DNA of 64,000 bases from Neorhizobium lilium (GTDB lineage Bacteria; Pseudomonadota; Alphaproteobacteria; Rhizobiales; Rhizobiaceae): the NCBI RefSeq assembly GCF_004053875.1, contig NZ_SBIP01000007.1:62001-126000 (forward strand), in the 5' to 3' direction. Positions 26,586 through 36,222 of this stretch are shown piece after piece. Numbering within the stretch: the stretch's first letter is position 1; every line of letters begins with the position of its first letter. Both the position numbers and the translations under genes were made by a program. The notes below the pieces were generated by a model that made no database searches, had not been told where the DNA came from, and saw only the letters and a program-made list of their open reading frames with translations.

Positions 26586-28202
26586 TCAGTGCCGGAAATG
26601 GCGCATGCCGGTAAAGACCATGGCGACGTCATGTTCGTCGGCCGCAGCAATGACCTCCGCATCGCGCATCGACCCGCCCGGTTGGATGACGGCCGTGGCA
26701 CCTGCGCCGATAGCCGATAGCAAACCATCCGCAAAGGGGAAAAAGGCCTCGGAAGCGACCGCGGAGCCCTTGGTGAGCGGCTCTGCCCAGCCCATGGCCT
26801 TGGCGGCATCCTCGGCCTTCAGCGCCGCGATCCGGGCGGAGTCGATCCGGCTCATCTGGCCGGCACCGATGCCCGCCGTCTGGCCGTCCTTTGCATAGAC
26901 GATGGCGTTGGACTTGACGTGCTTGGCGACCCTGTAGGCGAATTTCATGTCCTCAAGCTCGACCGCCGTCGGCTGGCGCTTGGTGACGACCCGAAGATCG
27001 AGATCTTCAATCATGCCATTGTCGCGGCTCTGGACCAAGAGCCCGCCGGCAACCGTCTTGGCCGTAATGCCGCGCGAGCGCGGATCGGGCAGACCGCCTG
27101 TAACGAGCAGGCGAAGGTTCGGCTTCCTGGCGATCACCGCCCTCGCCTCGTCGGAAACTTCCGGTGCGATGATGACTTCCGTGAAGAGCTTGACGATCTC
27201 TTCGGCAGTTTCGCCGTCCAGCAGCTGGTTGAGCGCGATGATACCGCCAAAGGCTGAGGTGGAATCGCAGGCCAGCGCCCGCAGATACGCTTCCTTCAGC
27301 GACGGAGCGGTGGCGACGCCACACGGGTTGGCGTGCTTGATGATGGCGCAGGCTGGAGCCTTCTCCGGCGAGAATTCGCCGATCAGCTCGAAGGCGCCGT
27401 CCGTGTCATTGATATTGTTGTAAGAAAGCTGCTTGCCCTGCAGGAGCTTTGCGGTGGCGACGCCCGGGCGATCGTCGCCGGTCACGTAGAAGCCGGCGCT
27501 CTGATGCGGGTTCTCGCCGTAGCGCATCTCCTCCTTCAGCACGCCGCCGATCGTCCTGTACTGCGGCGTAGCGATGTCGAGCGCTTCGGCGAACCAGTTG
27601 GAGATGGCGGTGTCATAGGCTGCCGTGCGCGCGTAGGCCTTGGCAGCAAGCTTCTGCCGAAAGGCATAGGTCGTTTCGCCGTTCTGCTCCTTCAGGGCCT
27701 CAACCAGTGCCCCATAGTCGGATGGATCGGTGACAACAGTCACATAGGCATGGTTTTTCGCCGAAGCGCGGATCATCGCCGGGCCGCCGATATCGATGTT
27801 CTCGACCGTGGTCGGATAGTCGCCGCCGGCAGCCCGCACTTCCTCGAACGGATAGAGGTTGATGACGGCCAAATCGATCCCCTGGATGCCGTGCTCTTCC
27901 ATGGCCGCCTTGTGTTCGGCATCGTCACGGATGGCCAGCAGCCCACCGTGCACATTGGGGTGCAGCGTTTTTACACGCCCGTCCATGATTTCCGGAAAAC
28001 CAGTCACATCCGATACGTCGGTAACCGGAAGCCCGGCCGTCGCGATTGCCTTATGGGTGCCACCGGTGGAAAAAAGCGTCACCCCTTGGCTTACAAGCGC
28101 CTGTGCGAGTTCAACGATACCCGTCTTGTCCGATACGGACAAAAGAGCGGTGTGAATCCGGACGCGGTCGGGTGCAGGAATTTTCTTGGAAGCGACGGCC
28201 AT
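26586..28202 (-). CDS. purH: Bifunctional AICAR transformylase / IMP cyclohydrolase PurH
   Basis: PurH performs the last two steps of IMP synthesis. The 538-residue protein has the N-terminal cyclohydrolase (ALLSVSDKTGIVELAQALV, STGGTHKAI, DGRVKTLHPNVHGGLLAIR) and the C-terminal transformylase (MRYGENPHQSAGFY, IKHANPCGVATA with the catalytic Lys-His, SNAIVYAKDGQTAGIGAGQMSR, PFADGLLSAIGAGATAVIQPGGS). GAGGACAAACAG precedes the ATG. It is the last gene of the leftward group htpX-rsmB-heparinase-like-purH, 80 bp after the heparinase-like gene. Confidence 0.98.
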   Translation of the reverse strand: MAVASKKIPAPDRVRIHTALLSVSDKTGIVELAQALVSQGVTLFSTGGTHKAIATAGLPVTDVSDVTGFPEIMDGRVKTLHPNVHGGLLAIRDDAEHKAAMEEHGIQGIDLAVINLYPFEEVRAAGGDYPTTVENIDIGGPAMIRASAKNHAYVTVVTDPSDYGALVEALKEQNGETTYAFRQKLAAKAYARTAAYDTAISNWFAEALDIATPQYRTIGGVLKEEMRYGENPHQSAGFYVTGDDRPGVATAKLLQGKQLSYNNINDTDGAFELIGEFSPEKAPACAIIKHANPCGVATAPSLKEAYLRALACDSTSAFGGIIALNQLLDGETAEEIVKLFTEVIIAPEVSDEARAVIARKPNLRLLVTGGLPDPRSRGITAKTVAGGLLVQSRDNGMIEDLDLRVVTKRQPTAVELEDMKFAYRVAKHVKSNAIVYAKDGQTAGIGAGQMSRIDSARIAALKAEDAAKAMGWAEPLTKGSAVASEAFFPFADGLLSAIGAGATAVIQPGGSMRDAEVIAAADEHDVAMVFTGMRHFRH

Positions 28203-28282
28203 CTGTTTGTCCTCAAACGCGCCGGGGACGGCCCCAGCTCATATGAGCGCCGGTTAGCACAGCTTGGCGAGAGAAGGAACGG

Positions 28283-29986
28283 CTAATCGCCGCGCCGCAG
28301 CATCCAGCGGATCTCACAGGTCTGGGGTGGTGAGAATTCGATCACCAACTGCTGGCTCGGGCGGATGCCGGAGGCATCGGCAAAGAAAATGTCCTCATCG
28401 ATCAGCACGTCGAGCCCCGGCGCGGCGAAGATCCAGGTTTCGCCATCCGGCGCGCGCATGGCCACGCTTTCCTCGTCGCGTCGCTTCAGCGTGATGGAGG
28501 GATGGATGTGGAAGCGGGCAACAGCCGGAAGCGGAGCATTTGGCGTTTCCAGGCCTTCCGCAAGGACAAGCCGGTCATGACCCTTGATCTTGTCGCCTTT
28601 GGAACTGATGCCGATTTCCCGCTGGTGAAGGTATCCGTAATCCCGGACGTAGCCGTCATGGATCGCCCGCAGCCAGTCATTGCCGTGCGGATCGTCCCAC
28701 CGCTCCACGTCCACGGTCGAAACACCGGGAAGCAGGATCGCGCCGGCCAGCTTCGATTTCACGATACGGCTTGATGAGGCTTCGTCGAGGATGACGGTGG
28801 AATGCGCCGCCGTGGAGCGGGCAATGGTGCGATAGCTGCGACCAGCCCATTTGGGCAATCCGCAATTGACGATGAAGCGATGCCTCCCGGATGACATTTC
28901 AAAGGACAGGCTGCCGGCATGCGCCGTGCAGGATAAATCGGGTGAATGAGGCTGACCGGTATCGACGATCAGCGTCGTGCCCGCCACGGATAGCCGCTGG
29001 TAGTTCATGTGGGGAAGAGTCTTGGACGGCTTCCCGGCAGATTCGTCGTAGCGAAGGACGGACATGAGCTCACTGGCCGGCGTAGCACTCGCCCCGTTGA
29101 AAAGCGCCAGATCTCCGTCCTGATGCCGGAAGAACCGAAGGGCTGGATACATGCGGTCGATCGTCGGAATGAGCTTCGAGGGCAGGTCGTGCCCGAGATT
29201 GATATAGGTCTGGCGCAGCGGCAGGAGATCGAGCAGGAGATCGAGCAGCGCTCGGGGATTTCGCGATACATGCCCGCCATCCGCCAGGATCTGCTCTTCC
29301 AGTTCCCGGTCCAGCCGCACTCCCTCACGGCGGATATATCCGGCACGGGTCGGCATGGAGATAGAGGCCATGGCAAGCGCAATCCGCTGCCGAAGCCGCG
29401 TCTCGCCTTCCGGCGTATAGCCGGCAATCTTTCGAAGATAGCGCACCTGGTAGGCAAGGCTCTTCATGAAGCGGCGATAGAAGCCGGCTTCGGCGCCGTG
29501 GAGAACGACGGTTGAATGCGAAAGCCAGGCTATCACCCGCTCGGCGACAACGCTTGGCTCCCAGGCGATGCCACGCCGGCGCCGACCATAGCGGACGATC
29601 CAATCGTCCACGATATCCCGTGCGTGCTCGCAGGACTCGTCAGTCTTTCTGCTCCGAATATGCCTCAGCCAGGCGAACGAATGAAGCCGTTCCGCGAAAA
29701 CGCGAGAGGGGAGTTCTACCGCGAACGGGGAGTCGCCGAAAGTTTCAAGCGTACGTCCTGCCAAGGGGAAGCGTCCCTGCAGGATCTCTTCCGCAACGAA
29801 GGGATCAAGCGCTCTCAAATCCGTCGGCGCGACGATCAGCCGTTCGGGAGCGCGCAAGGCTAACGGGGTCAAAGCCAGTCGCAAGGGTGCAATGCGCCGG
29901 CCGAGACGTCGCCAGATGTCCCGCAAGCCGAAGGACACGATCCTCCTGCGATCCGCGAGCGTCGTCGTCAACCTGGATACTCCCAC
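28283..29986 (-). CDS. Heparinase II/III family protein
   Basis: The 567-residue protein has the layout of heparinase II/III-like lyases: an N-terminal alpha-toroid rich in Trp and Arg (WEPSVVAERVIAWLSHS, YQVRYLRKIAGYT) and a C-terminal beta-sandwich with CTAHAGSLSFEMSSGRHRFIVNCG, RSYRTIARSTAAHSTVILDE and the strand QLVIEFSPPQTCEIRWML. No signal peptide is seen, odd for a secreted polysaccharide lyase, so it may act inside the cell or be exported by other means. It sits between rsmB and purH, a placement I recall as common in rhizobia. Its substrate is unknown; uronic-acid-containing polysaccharide is the family norm. Confidence 0.85.
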   Translation of the reverse strand: MGVSRLTTTLADRRRIVSFGLRDIWRRLGRRIAPLRLALTPLALRAPERLIVAPTDLRALDPFVAEEILQGRFPLAGRTLETFGDSPFAVELPSRVFAERLHSFAWLRHIRSRKTDESCEHARDIVDDWIVRYGRRRRGIAWEPSVVAERVIAWLSHSTVVLHGAEAGFYRRFMKSLAYQVRYLRKIAGYTPEGETRLRQRIALAMASISMPTRAGYIRREGVRLDRELEEQILADGGHVSRNPRALLDLLLDLLPLRQTYINLGHDLPSKLIPTIDRMYPALRFFRHQDGDLALFNGASATPASELMSVLRYDESAGKPSKTLPHMNYQRLSVAGTTLIVDTGQPHSPDLSCTAHAGSLSFEMSSGRHRFIVNCGLPKWAGRSYRTIARSTAAHSTVILDEASSSRIVKSKLAGAILLPGVSTVDVERWDDPHGNDWLRAIHDGYVRDYGYLHQREIGISSKGDKIKGHDRLVLAEGLETPNAPLPAVARFHIHPSITLKRRDEESVAMRAPDGETWIFAAPGLDVLIDEDIFFADASGIRPSQQLVIEFSPPQTCEIRWMLRRGD

Positions 29987-30068
29987 AGGGCTTCATCAGT
30001 TCCGACCGGAGGGGCGGAATCAGTTTTTTAGATTATGCAAATAATCGGCTGTTATGGTGAATATTGTC

Positions 30069-31463
30069 TTACCGTACGCGTAGCACTGACGCAAAGAAGC
30101 CGTCCATGCCACCGGCGACCACATCGGTGGCCTGCAATGTGGCAGGCGTGGTACGGACGTCACCGAGTGGCGAGATAGCCGCTTCCAGCCCCGGCCACTC
30201 TTTTGGATCCACCGGAACGCGCTCGACGTCAGGCAAATCTGCCAGAACGCGCGCAACCAGTTCCTCTCCCTCTGAAGGGTCCAGCGAGCAATTGGAGAAC
30301 ACGACAACACCGCCCGGCTTCACAAGAGTCAGGGCGTGACGCAGCATTTTTTCCTGAAGCGCGGAGAGCTTGGCGATATCTTCCGGGCCCTTTGTCCATA
30401 AAACGTCCGGATGCCGGCGCGTCGTTCCCGTCGAGGAGCAGGGCGCATCCAGCAGGATGCCATCCAGTGGTTCGGCAGGCTGGAATTCGAACAGATCTCC
30501 TGTCACGACGTCCGCTTCAAGCTGGAGCCGCTGCAGATTCTGCTTCAGTCGCACCACCCGGTTGGCCGATTGCTCGACTGCCGTTACGATAGCCCCGGCC
30601 GCGATCAACTGTGCTGTCTTGCCGCCAGGCGCAGCGCACAGATCGGCTATCCTTTTGCCTTTCAGGTCGCCAAAGAGCTTGGGCGGAATGCTGGAAGCAG
30701 CATCCTGCACCCACCAAGCGCCCTCATCATAGCCTTCAAGTTCCGTGATACTGCCCTGAAAGGACGGCAGGCGCAGACTGCCCGTCGGCAGAATAGAGGC
30801 ACCGAGCCGCTTCGCCCAGAGCTCCGGATCGGATTTTACAGTCAGATCGATGGCCGGCTGCACCAGCTGAGCTTCGGCAATGCGCTCCGCCTCGGCTTCG
30901 CCATAAGCAGAAACGAGGCGTTGCTTGAACCAGTCGGGCACAGGGGAGACCGTGGCAGTCTGTGCCAGAACCTCGTCCTTCTCGCGCACCAACCGCCTCA
31001 GGACGGCATTGACGAGCTTGGCAAACCGCCGTGTCCGCGGATCCCGGTCTGCCTGTTCCACGGCCAGATCCACTGCGGCATGGACGGGTACGTCAAGATG
31101 CAGGATTTGCGCCGCCGCAATAATGAAAACGTGCTGAAGCGTTCGGGCGCCTTCCGGCAGCGGGGTGTCGAGAAGAGAAGCAATCGCCGCCTCCAGTCTC
31201 GGCAGATGCCGAAGCGCCGTCGTCACCATGGCGCGCGCCAGACCGCGGTCGGCATCGCTGAGGGCGCGATAGGCGGGATTGCCATTGATGGGATCGAGCA
31301 TCCCGTCGAGGGAAATCTTGCGGTCGATGGCAGCAGCCAGCAACTTGGCCGCGGTAACCCGAACTTCGAGGCCGGGCTTTCTGGATTGGGTTGCAGCAGA
31401 GGGGGCAAATGCCCTACGGTTTTGTGGCTGTGCCTTGACGTTCTTCTTGTTGCTCTTGTCCAT
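30069..31463 (-). CDS. rsmB: 16S rRNA m5C methyltransferase RsmB-like (NusB domain fused to methylase)
   Basis: The 464-residue protein has a basic N-terminal tail, a NusB-like RNA-binding domain (roughly residues 35-165, KLLAAAIDRKISLDGML to LVNAVLRRLVREK) and a SAM-dependent m5C methyltransferase domain with DLCAAPGGKTAQLIAAGA, LLDAPCSSTGTTRRHPDV and the catalytic-cysteine motif VVFSNCSLDPSEGE. That matches RsmB, which methylates C967 of 16S rRNA. Its ATG shares one base with the htpX stop (TGATG), so translation is coupled. The exact target in this organism is inferred. Confidence 0.93.
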   Translation of the reverse strand: MDKSNKKNVKAQPQNRRAFAPSAATQSRKPGLEVRVTAAKLLAAAIDRKISLDGMLDPINGNPAYRALSDADRGLARAMVTTALRHLPRLEAAIASLLDTPLPEGARTLQHVFIIAAAQILHLDVPVHAAVDLAVEQADRDPRTRRFAKLVNAVLRRLVREKDEVLAQTATVSPVPDWFKQRLVSAYGEAEAERIAEAQLVQPAIDLTVKSDPELWAKRLGASILPTGSLRLPSFQGSITELEGYDEGAWWVQDAASSIPPKLFGDLKGKRIADLCAAPGGKTAQLIAAGAIVTAVEQSANRVVRLKQNLQRLQLEADVVTGDLFEFQPAEPLDGILLDAPCSSTGTTRRHPDVLWTKGPEDIAKLSALQEKMLRHALTLVKPGGVVVFSNCSLDPSEGEELVARVLADLPDVERVPVDPKEWPGLEAAISPLGDVRTTPATLQATDVVAGGMDGFFASVLRVR

Positions 31464-32434
31464 CAGGACCAGGGACCCTTGCGCGGTTCATCGGGGCCGC
31501 GCCCGAAGCCGGTCGTCGGAACGGTGCGCGCGGTGCGCCGGGGTCTATCAGCCCAAGTCGTTGACGTCGAGGCACTGCCGCCAAACTCGGCTGCCATCTG
31601 CTGCAATGCGGCGATCCGGTTGCCCGTATCGGGATGGGTCGAAAACAGATTGTCCATCCGCTCGCCTGAAAGGGGGTTGATGATGAACATGTGCGCAGTG
31701 GCTGGATTCCGTTCGGCATCGTAGTTTGGAATCTGGTGTGCACTGCCCGCAATCTTGGCAAGGGCGGAAGCAAGAGCGAGCGGGTTGCGGCAGATTTCTG
31801 CCCCGCGGCGGTCGGCCGAATATTCTCGTGTGCGGCTGATCGCCATTTGCACCAGCATGGCGGCAAGCGGCGCAACGATCATGGCGGCAATGACACCGAT
31901 GAAACCAAGCGGATTGCTGTTGTTTTCACGATTGCCGCCGAAGAAGAAGGCGAAATTGCCGAGCATGGAGATCGCCCCGGCAAGGGTCGCGGTAATCGTC
32001 ATTGTCAGCGTGTCGCGGTTCTGCACATGCGCCAGTTCATGCGCCATGACGCCTGCGACCTCCTCATGACTCAGCATCTGGAGAAGGCCCGTGGATGCTG
32101 CAACGGCTGCGTTCTGCGGGTTGCGGCCCGTCGCAAAGGCATTCGGCTGTGGATTGTCGTAGACATAGACCTTCGGCATCGGCAATCCGGCGTTGGCAGC
32201 CAGTTGCCGGATAATCTGGTAGAATTCCGGCGCACTGCGCTCGTCGACTTCCTGGGCGCGATAGGCCGACAGCACCATCTTGTCCGAGTTCCAGTAGGAA
32301 AACAGGTTCATGCCAGCCGCCAGCAGCAGCGCGATCATCATCCCGCTTCGGCCACCGATCAGGAAGCCGACGCCCATGAACAGGGCTGTCATGAAGGCCA
32401 GAAGCATGGCGGTGCGCATCATGTTCATCGTCAT
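31463..32434 (-). CDS. htpX: Membrane metalloprotease HtpX
   Basis: HtpX is an M48 inner-membrane zinc protease in envelope quality control. The 323-residue protein has two N-terminal helices (TAMLLAFMTALFMGVGFLIGG and MMIALLLAAGMNLFSYW), the zinc motif HEVAGVMAHELAHVQNRD with HELAH, two further helices and the third-ligand region SRTREYSADRRGAEIC. The C-terminus NPLSGERMDNLFSTHPDTGNRIAAL is typical. It is the first gene of htpX-rsmB-heparinase-purH. No recognisable heat-shock promoter was seen in the 125-bp gap upstream. Confidence 0.97.
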   Translation of the reverse strand: MTMNMMRTAMLLAFMTALFMGVGFLIGGRSGMMIALLLAAGMNLFSYWNSDKMVLSAYRAQEVDERSAPEFYQIIRQLAANAGLPMPKVYVYDNPQPNAFATGRNPQNAAVAASTGLLQMLSHEEVAGVMAHELAHVQNRDTLTMTITATLAGAISMLGNFAFFFGGNRENNSNPLGFIGVIAAMIVAPLAAMLVQMAISRTREYSADRRGAEICRNPLALASALAKIAGSAHQIPNYDAERNPATAHMFIINPLSGERMDNLFSTHPDTGNRIAALQQMAAEFGGSASTSTTWADRPRRTARTVPTTGFGRGPDEPRKGPWS

Positions 32435-32559
32435 CTCTCCTCTGCCGCGTCAAACCTCGAACGCCTCATTGCGATAGAAGGGGTTCCACCTGGCATTCGA
32501 ACTGCCTATAATGTGGTCCGTTCAACCCGCGATTTCAATGAACGGTCTGGTGACTGGCC

Positions 32560-32778
32560 ATGCAGGCTGCAGATAACGACAACGCCGAAGATCTTGGTAG
32601 CGAGGATGCCTCTAAAAAGGTCCTTTCGCCTGCAGCGCAACGCGCTTTGCAGGAGGCGGAAGAGCGTCGGCTTGCTTTAGCTCAGGCCGACATGCCGGAA
32701 GAATTCGGCGGCCGAGGCGGTGCCGATCCCGCGCGGTTCGGAGACTGGGAAATCAACGGTCGCGCCATCGATTTCTAA
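32560..32778 (+). CDS. DUF1674 protein (SDHAF4-like succinate dehydrogenase assembly factor)
   Basis: The 72-residue protein ends in the DUF1674 hallmark EEFGGRGGADPARFGDWEINGRAIDF (read in parts), the same C-terminal signature as mitochondrial SDHAF4, which binds flavinylated SdhA before it joins SdhB. The N-terminus is charged and probably disordered. It stands alone between divergent htpX and a nuclease gene. The role in complex II assembly is inferred from the eukaryotic homologue. Confidence 0.87.
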   Translation: MQAADNDNAEDLGSEDASKKVLSPAAQRALQEAEERRLALAQADMPEEFGGRGGADPARFGDWEINGRAIDF

Positions 32779-32826
32779 GTAAATATTCCTATTGACTTCT
32801 GACATGATACGGAATTTATTCCTCTC

Positions 32827-33273
32827 ATGTTCAAGATGCTGTTGACCCTCTGTGCTATTACAGCCACCCTTCCCTGCGGCGCCCAGGCGCGGGACGAGAT
32901 TGCTGGTCCAGTGACGGCAGAGATTCTTCGGGTCGTTGATGGAGACACTATCCTTGTCCAAGCCCGGCCATGGCCGCAGCAGACGATGGAAGTCTATGTC
33001 CGTATTCGCGGCATTGACGCGCCGGAGATCCACTCCCGATGCAGCAGCATCCGGGCAGGGGGAGAGGAGGCGCAGCACGCCCTGGAAGATATGATCACCG
33101 CATCGCCGAAGGTGCAGCTCACCCGCATCTCAGGCGACAAATATTTCGGCCGTATCGTTGCCGATGTAACGCTCTCGGACGGCCGCAGTATCGGCAATGA
33201 CCTCCTGCTTTCGGGGCTCGCAAGGCCCTATGACGGCGGCCGCAAACCACGCGAAATCTGCGACGCCGAGTAA
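32827..33273 (+). CDS. Thermonuclease (SNase-like) family protein
   Basis: The 148-residue protein has a signal peptide (MFKMLLTLCAITATLPCGAQA) and an OB-fold SNase core: AEILRVVDGDTILVQARPW, YVRIRGIDAPEIHSRC with the metal-binding Asp and catalytic Arg, then RISGDKYFGRIVADVTLSDG and LLLSGLARPYDGG. It therefore looks like a secreted Ca-dependent nuclease of the micrococcal type. It is short, as in most alphaproteobacterial members. The gene is preceded by DUF1674 with 48 bp between, and converges on acs. Confidence 0.88.
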   Translation: MFKMLLTLCAITATLPCGAQARDEIAGPVTAEILRVVDGDTILVQARPWPQQTMEVYVRIRGIDAPEIHSRCSSIRAGGEEAQHALEDMITASPKVQLTRISGDKYFGRIVADVTLSDGRSIGNDLLLSGLARPYDGGRKPREICDAE

Positions 33274-33304
33274 CAGATAAGGGCTAGGGACCTATGGTGA
33301 GGAC

Positions 33305-35257
33305 CTAGTCGGTCTTGTTCTGTCGGTTGGCAATGAGATCATCGACCACAGCCGGATCCGCAAGGGTCGAGATGTCACCGAGCGCACCAAAATCATCCTC
33401 GGCGATCTTGCGCAGGATACGGCGCATGATCTTGCCGGAACGGGTCTTTGGCAGGCCGGGCGCGAACTGAACCTTGTCGGGCGCGGCAATCGGGCCGATC
33501 TCGTTTCGGACATGCTTGACCAATTCCTGGCGAAGCTCGTCCGTGCCTTCGTTGCCGGCCATCAGCGTGACGTAGCAGTAGATGCCTTGGCCCTTGATGC
33601 TGTGAGGGTAGCCTACGACTGCGGCTTCCGAGACGAGATGGTGCGAAACAAGTGCCGATTCGACTTCCGCAGTGCCCAGCCGGTGACCTGAAACATTGAG
33701 AACATCATCGACGCGACCGGTGATCCAGTAGTAGCCGTCCTCGTCGCGGCGGCAGCCATCGCCCGTGAAATATTTTCCCTTGTAGGTCGAGAAATAGGTC
33801 TGGATGAAGCGCTCGTGGTCGCCATAGACGGTTCGCATCTGGCCCGGCCAACTGTCGGTGATGCACAGATTGCCATCTGCTGCGCCCTCGAGCACATTGC
33901 CTTCATTATCGACCAATTGCGGCTTTACGCCGAAGAAGGGTTTGGTTGCCGAACCCGGTTTAAGGTCGGTCGCACCCGGCAACGGCGTGATCATATGGCC
34001 GCCGGTTTCGGTCTGCCACCAAGTATCGACGATCGGGCAACGCTTGTCGCCAACAACGTCATAATACCATTCCCAGGCCTCCGGATTGATCGGTTCCCCC
34101 ACCGTGCCGAGCAGCCTCAGGCTTTCTCGGGAAGACCGCTTCACGAACTCGTTGCCCGCACCCATCAGGGAGCGGATCGCGGTCGGTGCCGTATAGAAGA
34201 TGTTGACCTTGTGCTTGTCCACGATCTCCCAGAACCGGCCCTGATCCGGGAAGTTCGGAACACCCTCGAACATCAGGGTTGTGGCACAATTGGCCAGCGG
34301 TCCATAGACGAGGTAGGAATGCCCGGTCACCCAGCCGACATCGGCCGTGCACCAGTAAATGTCTCCGTCATGATAATCGAACGTATATTCATGGGTCATG
34401 GCCGCATAGACGAGATATCCGCCGGTGGTGTGGAGTACGCCCTTCGGCTTGCCAGTCGATCCTGACGTGTAAAGGATGAACAGCGGGTCTTCCGCCTTCA
34501 TCTTCACTGGCTCGCAATGCCCCTTCACGCTGGCAATTTCCTGGTGGTACCAAAGGTCCCGGCCCGGTGCCCAGTTCGTCTTGCCGCCGGTGCGGCGCAC
34601 GACCAGGACCTTGTCGACCGTCACGTATTGGCGCGCCGCAATGCGGATGGCCTGGTCGGTGTTTTCCTTCAGCGGCACAGGCTTGCCGCCGCGCACCCCC
34701 TCGTCGCAGGTGATGACGAAGGTGGACTGGCAGTCAACGATGCGGCCGGCCAGCGCTTCCGGCGAAAAGCCGCCAAAGACGATGGAGTGCACGGCGCCGA
34801 TGCGGGCGCAGGCAAGCATGGCATAGGCCGCTTCGGGGATCATCGGCATGTAGATGGTGACGCGGTCGCCTTTCTTGACGCCGTGCTTCTTCAGAACATT
34901 GGCGAGCCGGCAGACCTGATCATAGAGCTGGTTATAGGTGATCTTCTTGTCGATATAGGGATTGTCGCCTTCCCAGATGATCGCAGTGCGCTCGCCATGC
35001 GTCTTCAGGTGCCGGTCGATGCAATTGTAGGAGACATTGGTCAGCCCATCCTCGAACCATTTGATGGACACCTTGCCCTTGAAGGAGGTGTTCTTCACCT
35101 TGGTGTAAGGCTTGAACCAGTCGATCCGCTTGCCATGCTTTCCCCAGAACTTGTCTGGATCCTCCACGCTCTCCTCGTACCACTTTTCGTATTTTTCGCG
35201 GTCGATCAGGGCTTTTGTTCGGACAGATTTAAGAACCGGATAGACTTTTTCGGACAT
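33305..35257 (-). CDS. acs: Acetyl-CoA synthetase
   Basis: Acs activates acetate with ATP and CoA through acetyl-AMP. The 650-residue protein is full length, with the P-loop YTSGSTGKPKGVLHTTGGYL, the acetate pocket WWQTETGGHM, VSGHRLGTAEVESALV and the C-terminal PKTRSGKIMRRILRK carrying the lysine that is acetylated by Pat-type enzymes. The opening SEKVYPVLKSVR is typical. GGGAGGAATAT precedes the ATG. It is a single gene with a divergent partner, trcR. A separate fragment of a related enzyme lies 1.2 kb to the right of its 5' end. Confidence 0.98.
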   Translation of the reverse strand: MSEKVYPVLKSVRTKALIDREKYEKWYEESVEDPDKFWGKHGKRIDWFKPYTKVKNTSFKGKVSIKWFEDGLTNVSYNCIDRHLKTHGERTAIIWEGDNPYIDKKITYNQLYDQVCRLANVLKKHGVKKGDRVTIYMPMIPEAAYAMLACARIGAVHSIVFGGFSPEALAGRIVDCQSTFVITCDEGVRGGKPVPLKENTDQAIRIAARQYVTVDKVLVVRRTGGKTNWAPGRDLWYHQEIASVKGHCEPVKMKAEDPLFILYTSGSTGKPKGVLHTTGGYLVYAAMTHEYTFDYHDGDIYWCTADVGWVTGHSYLVYGPLANCATTLMFEGVPNFPDQGRFWEIVDKHKVNIFYTAPTAIRSLMGAGNEFVKRSSRESLRLLGTVGEPINPEAWEWYYDVVGDKRCPIVDTWWQTETGGHMITPLPGATDLKPGSATKPFFGVKPQLVDNEGNVLEGAADGNLCITDSWPGQMRTVYGDHERFIQTYFSTYKGKYFTGDGCRRDEDGYYWITGRVDDVLNVSGHRLGTAEVESALVSHHLVSEAAVVGYPHSIKGQGIYCYVTLMAGNEGTDELRQELVKHVRNEIGPIAAPDKVQFAPGLPKTRSGKIMRRILRKIAEDDFGALGDISTLADPAVVDDLIANRQNKTD

Positions 35258-35370
35258 ATATTCCTCCCAGCTTGCCCTGAACGACGCAGCGGATCAGGAC
35301 GTTATGCGTTGGATTCATAGCAGGTGGCTCAGCCTCGGCAATTAGACAAACGGTCACCTTTGATGAAGAA

Positions 35371-35399
35371 TTGCAATCGGGCGGTTTTTCGATTATAGG
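35371..35399 (+). promoter_or_regulatory. Predicted promoter of trcR
   Basis: TTGCAA (35371-35376), 17 bp, then TATAGG (35394-35399) give 4 of 6 matches each to -35 TTGACA and -10 TATAAT, with ~78 nt to the ATG. No CtrA-type TTAA-N7-TTAAC box was seen in the gap to acs. Confidence 0.4.
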
Positions 35400-35477
35400 A
35401 CCGGTGAATTCCCGGAAATTTGTGGTTGATACCCACGGCCCGCGACACCGGCGCGGACGGACAGAGGAACTATATCC

Positions 35478-36185
35478 ATGGCTCAACAGCTGCTCATGCC
35501 GAAGGCGACCGCCGTATGGTTGGTCGATAATACTGCCCTTTCCTTCGATCAGATCGCTCAATTCTGCAAGCTGCATCCACTCGAAGTCAAAGCCATTGCC
35601 GATGGTGAAGCAGCGCAGGGCATCAAGGGTCTGGACCCGATCTCGACCGGCCAGTTGTCGCGTGACGAAATCCAGCGCGGCGAAGCAGACGTCAACTACA
35701 GGCTCAAGCTTTCCGACCCTAAGGTACGCGTTCCCGAATCCAAGCGTCGTGGCCCGCGCTATACGCCGGTATCCAAGCGCCAGGATCGTCCCAATGCCAT
35801 TCTCTGGCTGGTTCGTAACCATCCGGAACTGAAGGACGCACAGATTTCCCGCCTGGTCGGCACCACCAAGTCCACCATCGAGCAGATCCGCGAACGTACC
35901 CACTGGAATGCCGCAAACTTGGCCCCGATGGATCCGGTAACGCTTGGCCTCTGCAGCCAGATCGATCTCGATCTGGAAGTGGAAAAGGCTTCCAAGGGCC
36001 GGCCCCTGCCGACCGCGGCCGAACTTGGAGCTTCTCTGCAGCCGGCATCGGAAACCGAAAACCTCGGCTTCAGCTATCGCACTGAACGTGAAGAAGAGAA
36101 GGAAATCGATGCGAATGCCGTATTCGCAAAGCTTTCCTCGCTCAAGTCTACCCGCAGCGACGAGGAAGAAGACGAACGCTTCTAA
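35478..36185 (+). CDS. trcR: DUF1013 protein, cell-cycle regulator TrcR family
   Basis: The 235-residue protein begins MAQQLLMPKATAVWLVDNTA and contains the DUF1013 block FDQIAQFCKLHPLEVKAIADGE, YTPVSKRQDRPNAILWLVRNHPELKDAQISRLVG and TKSTIEQIRERTHW. The central part resembles a helix-turn-helix. In Caulobacter the homologue TrcR is linked to cell-cycle transcription. It is conserved across alphaproteobacteria. AGAGGA precedes the ATG. The BrnA-like gene follows after 37 bp, probably in one transcript. Confidence 0.9.
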   Translation: MAQQLLMPKATAVWLVDNTALSFDQIAQFCKLHPLEVKAIADGEAAQGIKGLDPISTGQLSRDEIQRGEADVNYRLKLSDPKVRVPESKRRGPRYTPVSKRQDRPNAILWLVRNHPELKDAQISRLVGTTKSTIEQIRERTHWNAANLAPMDPVTLGLCSQIDLDLEVEKASKGRPLPTAAELGASLQPASETENLGFSYRTEREEEKEIDANAVFAKLSSLKSTRSDEEEDERF

Positions 36186-36222
36186 GCTTTCTGGCCTTAA
36201 CCGAACTCGGGAGAGCTAGATC

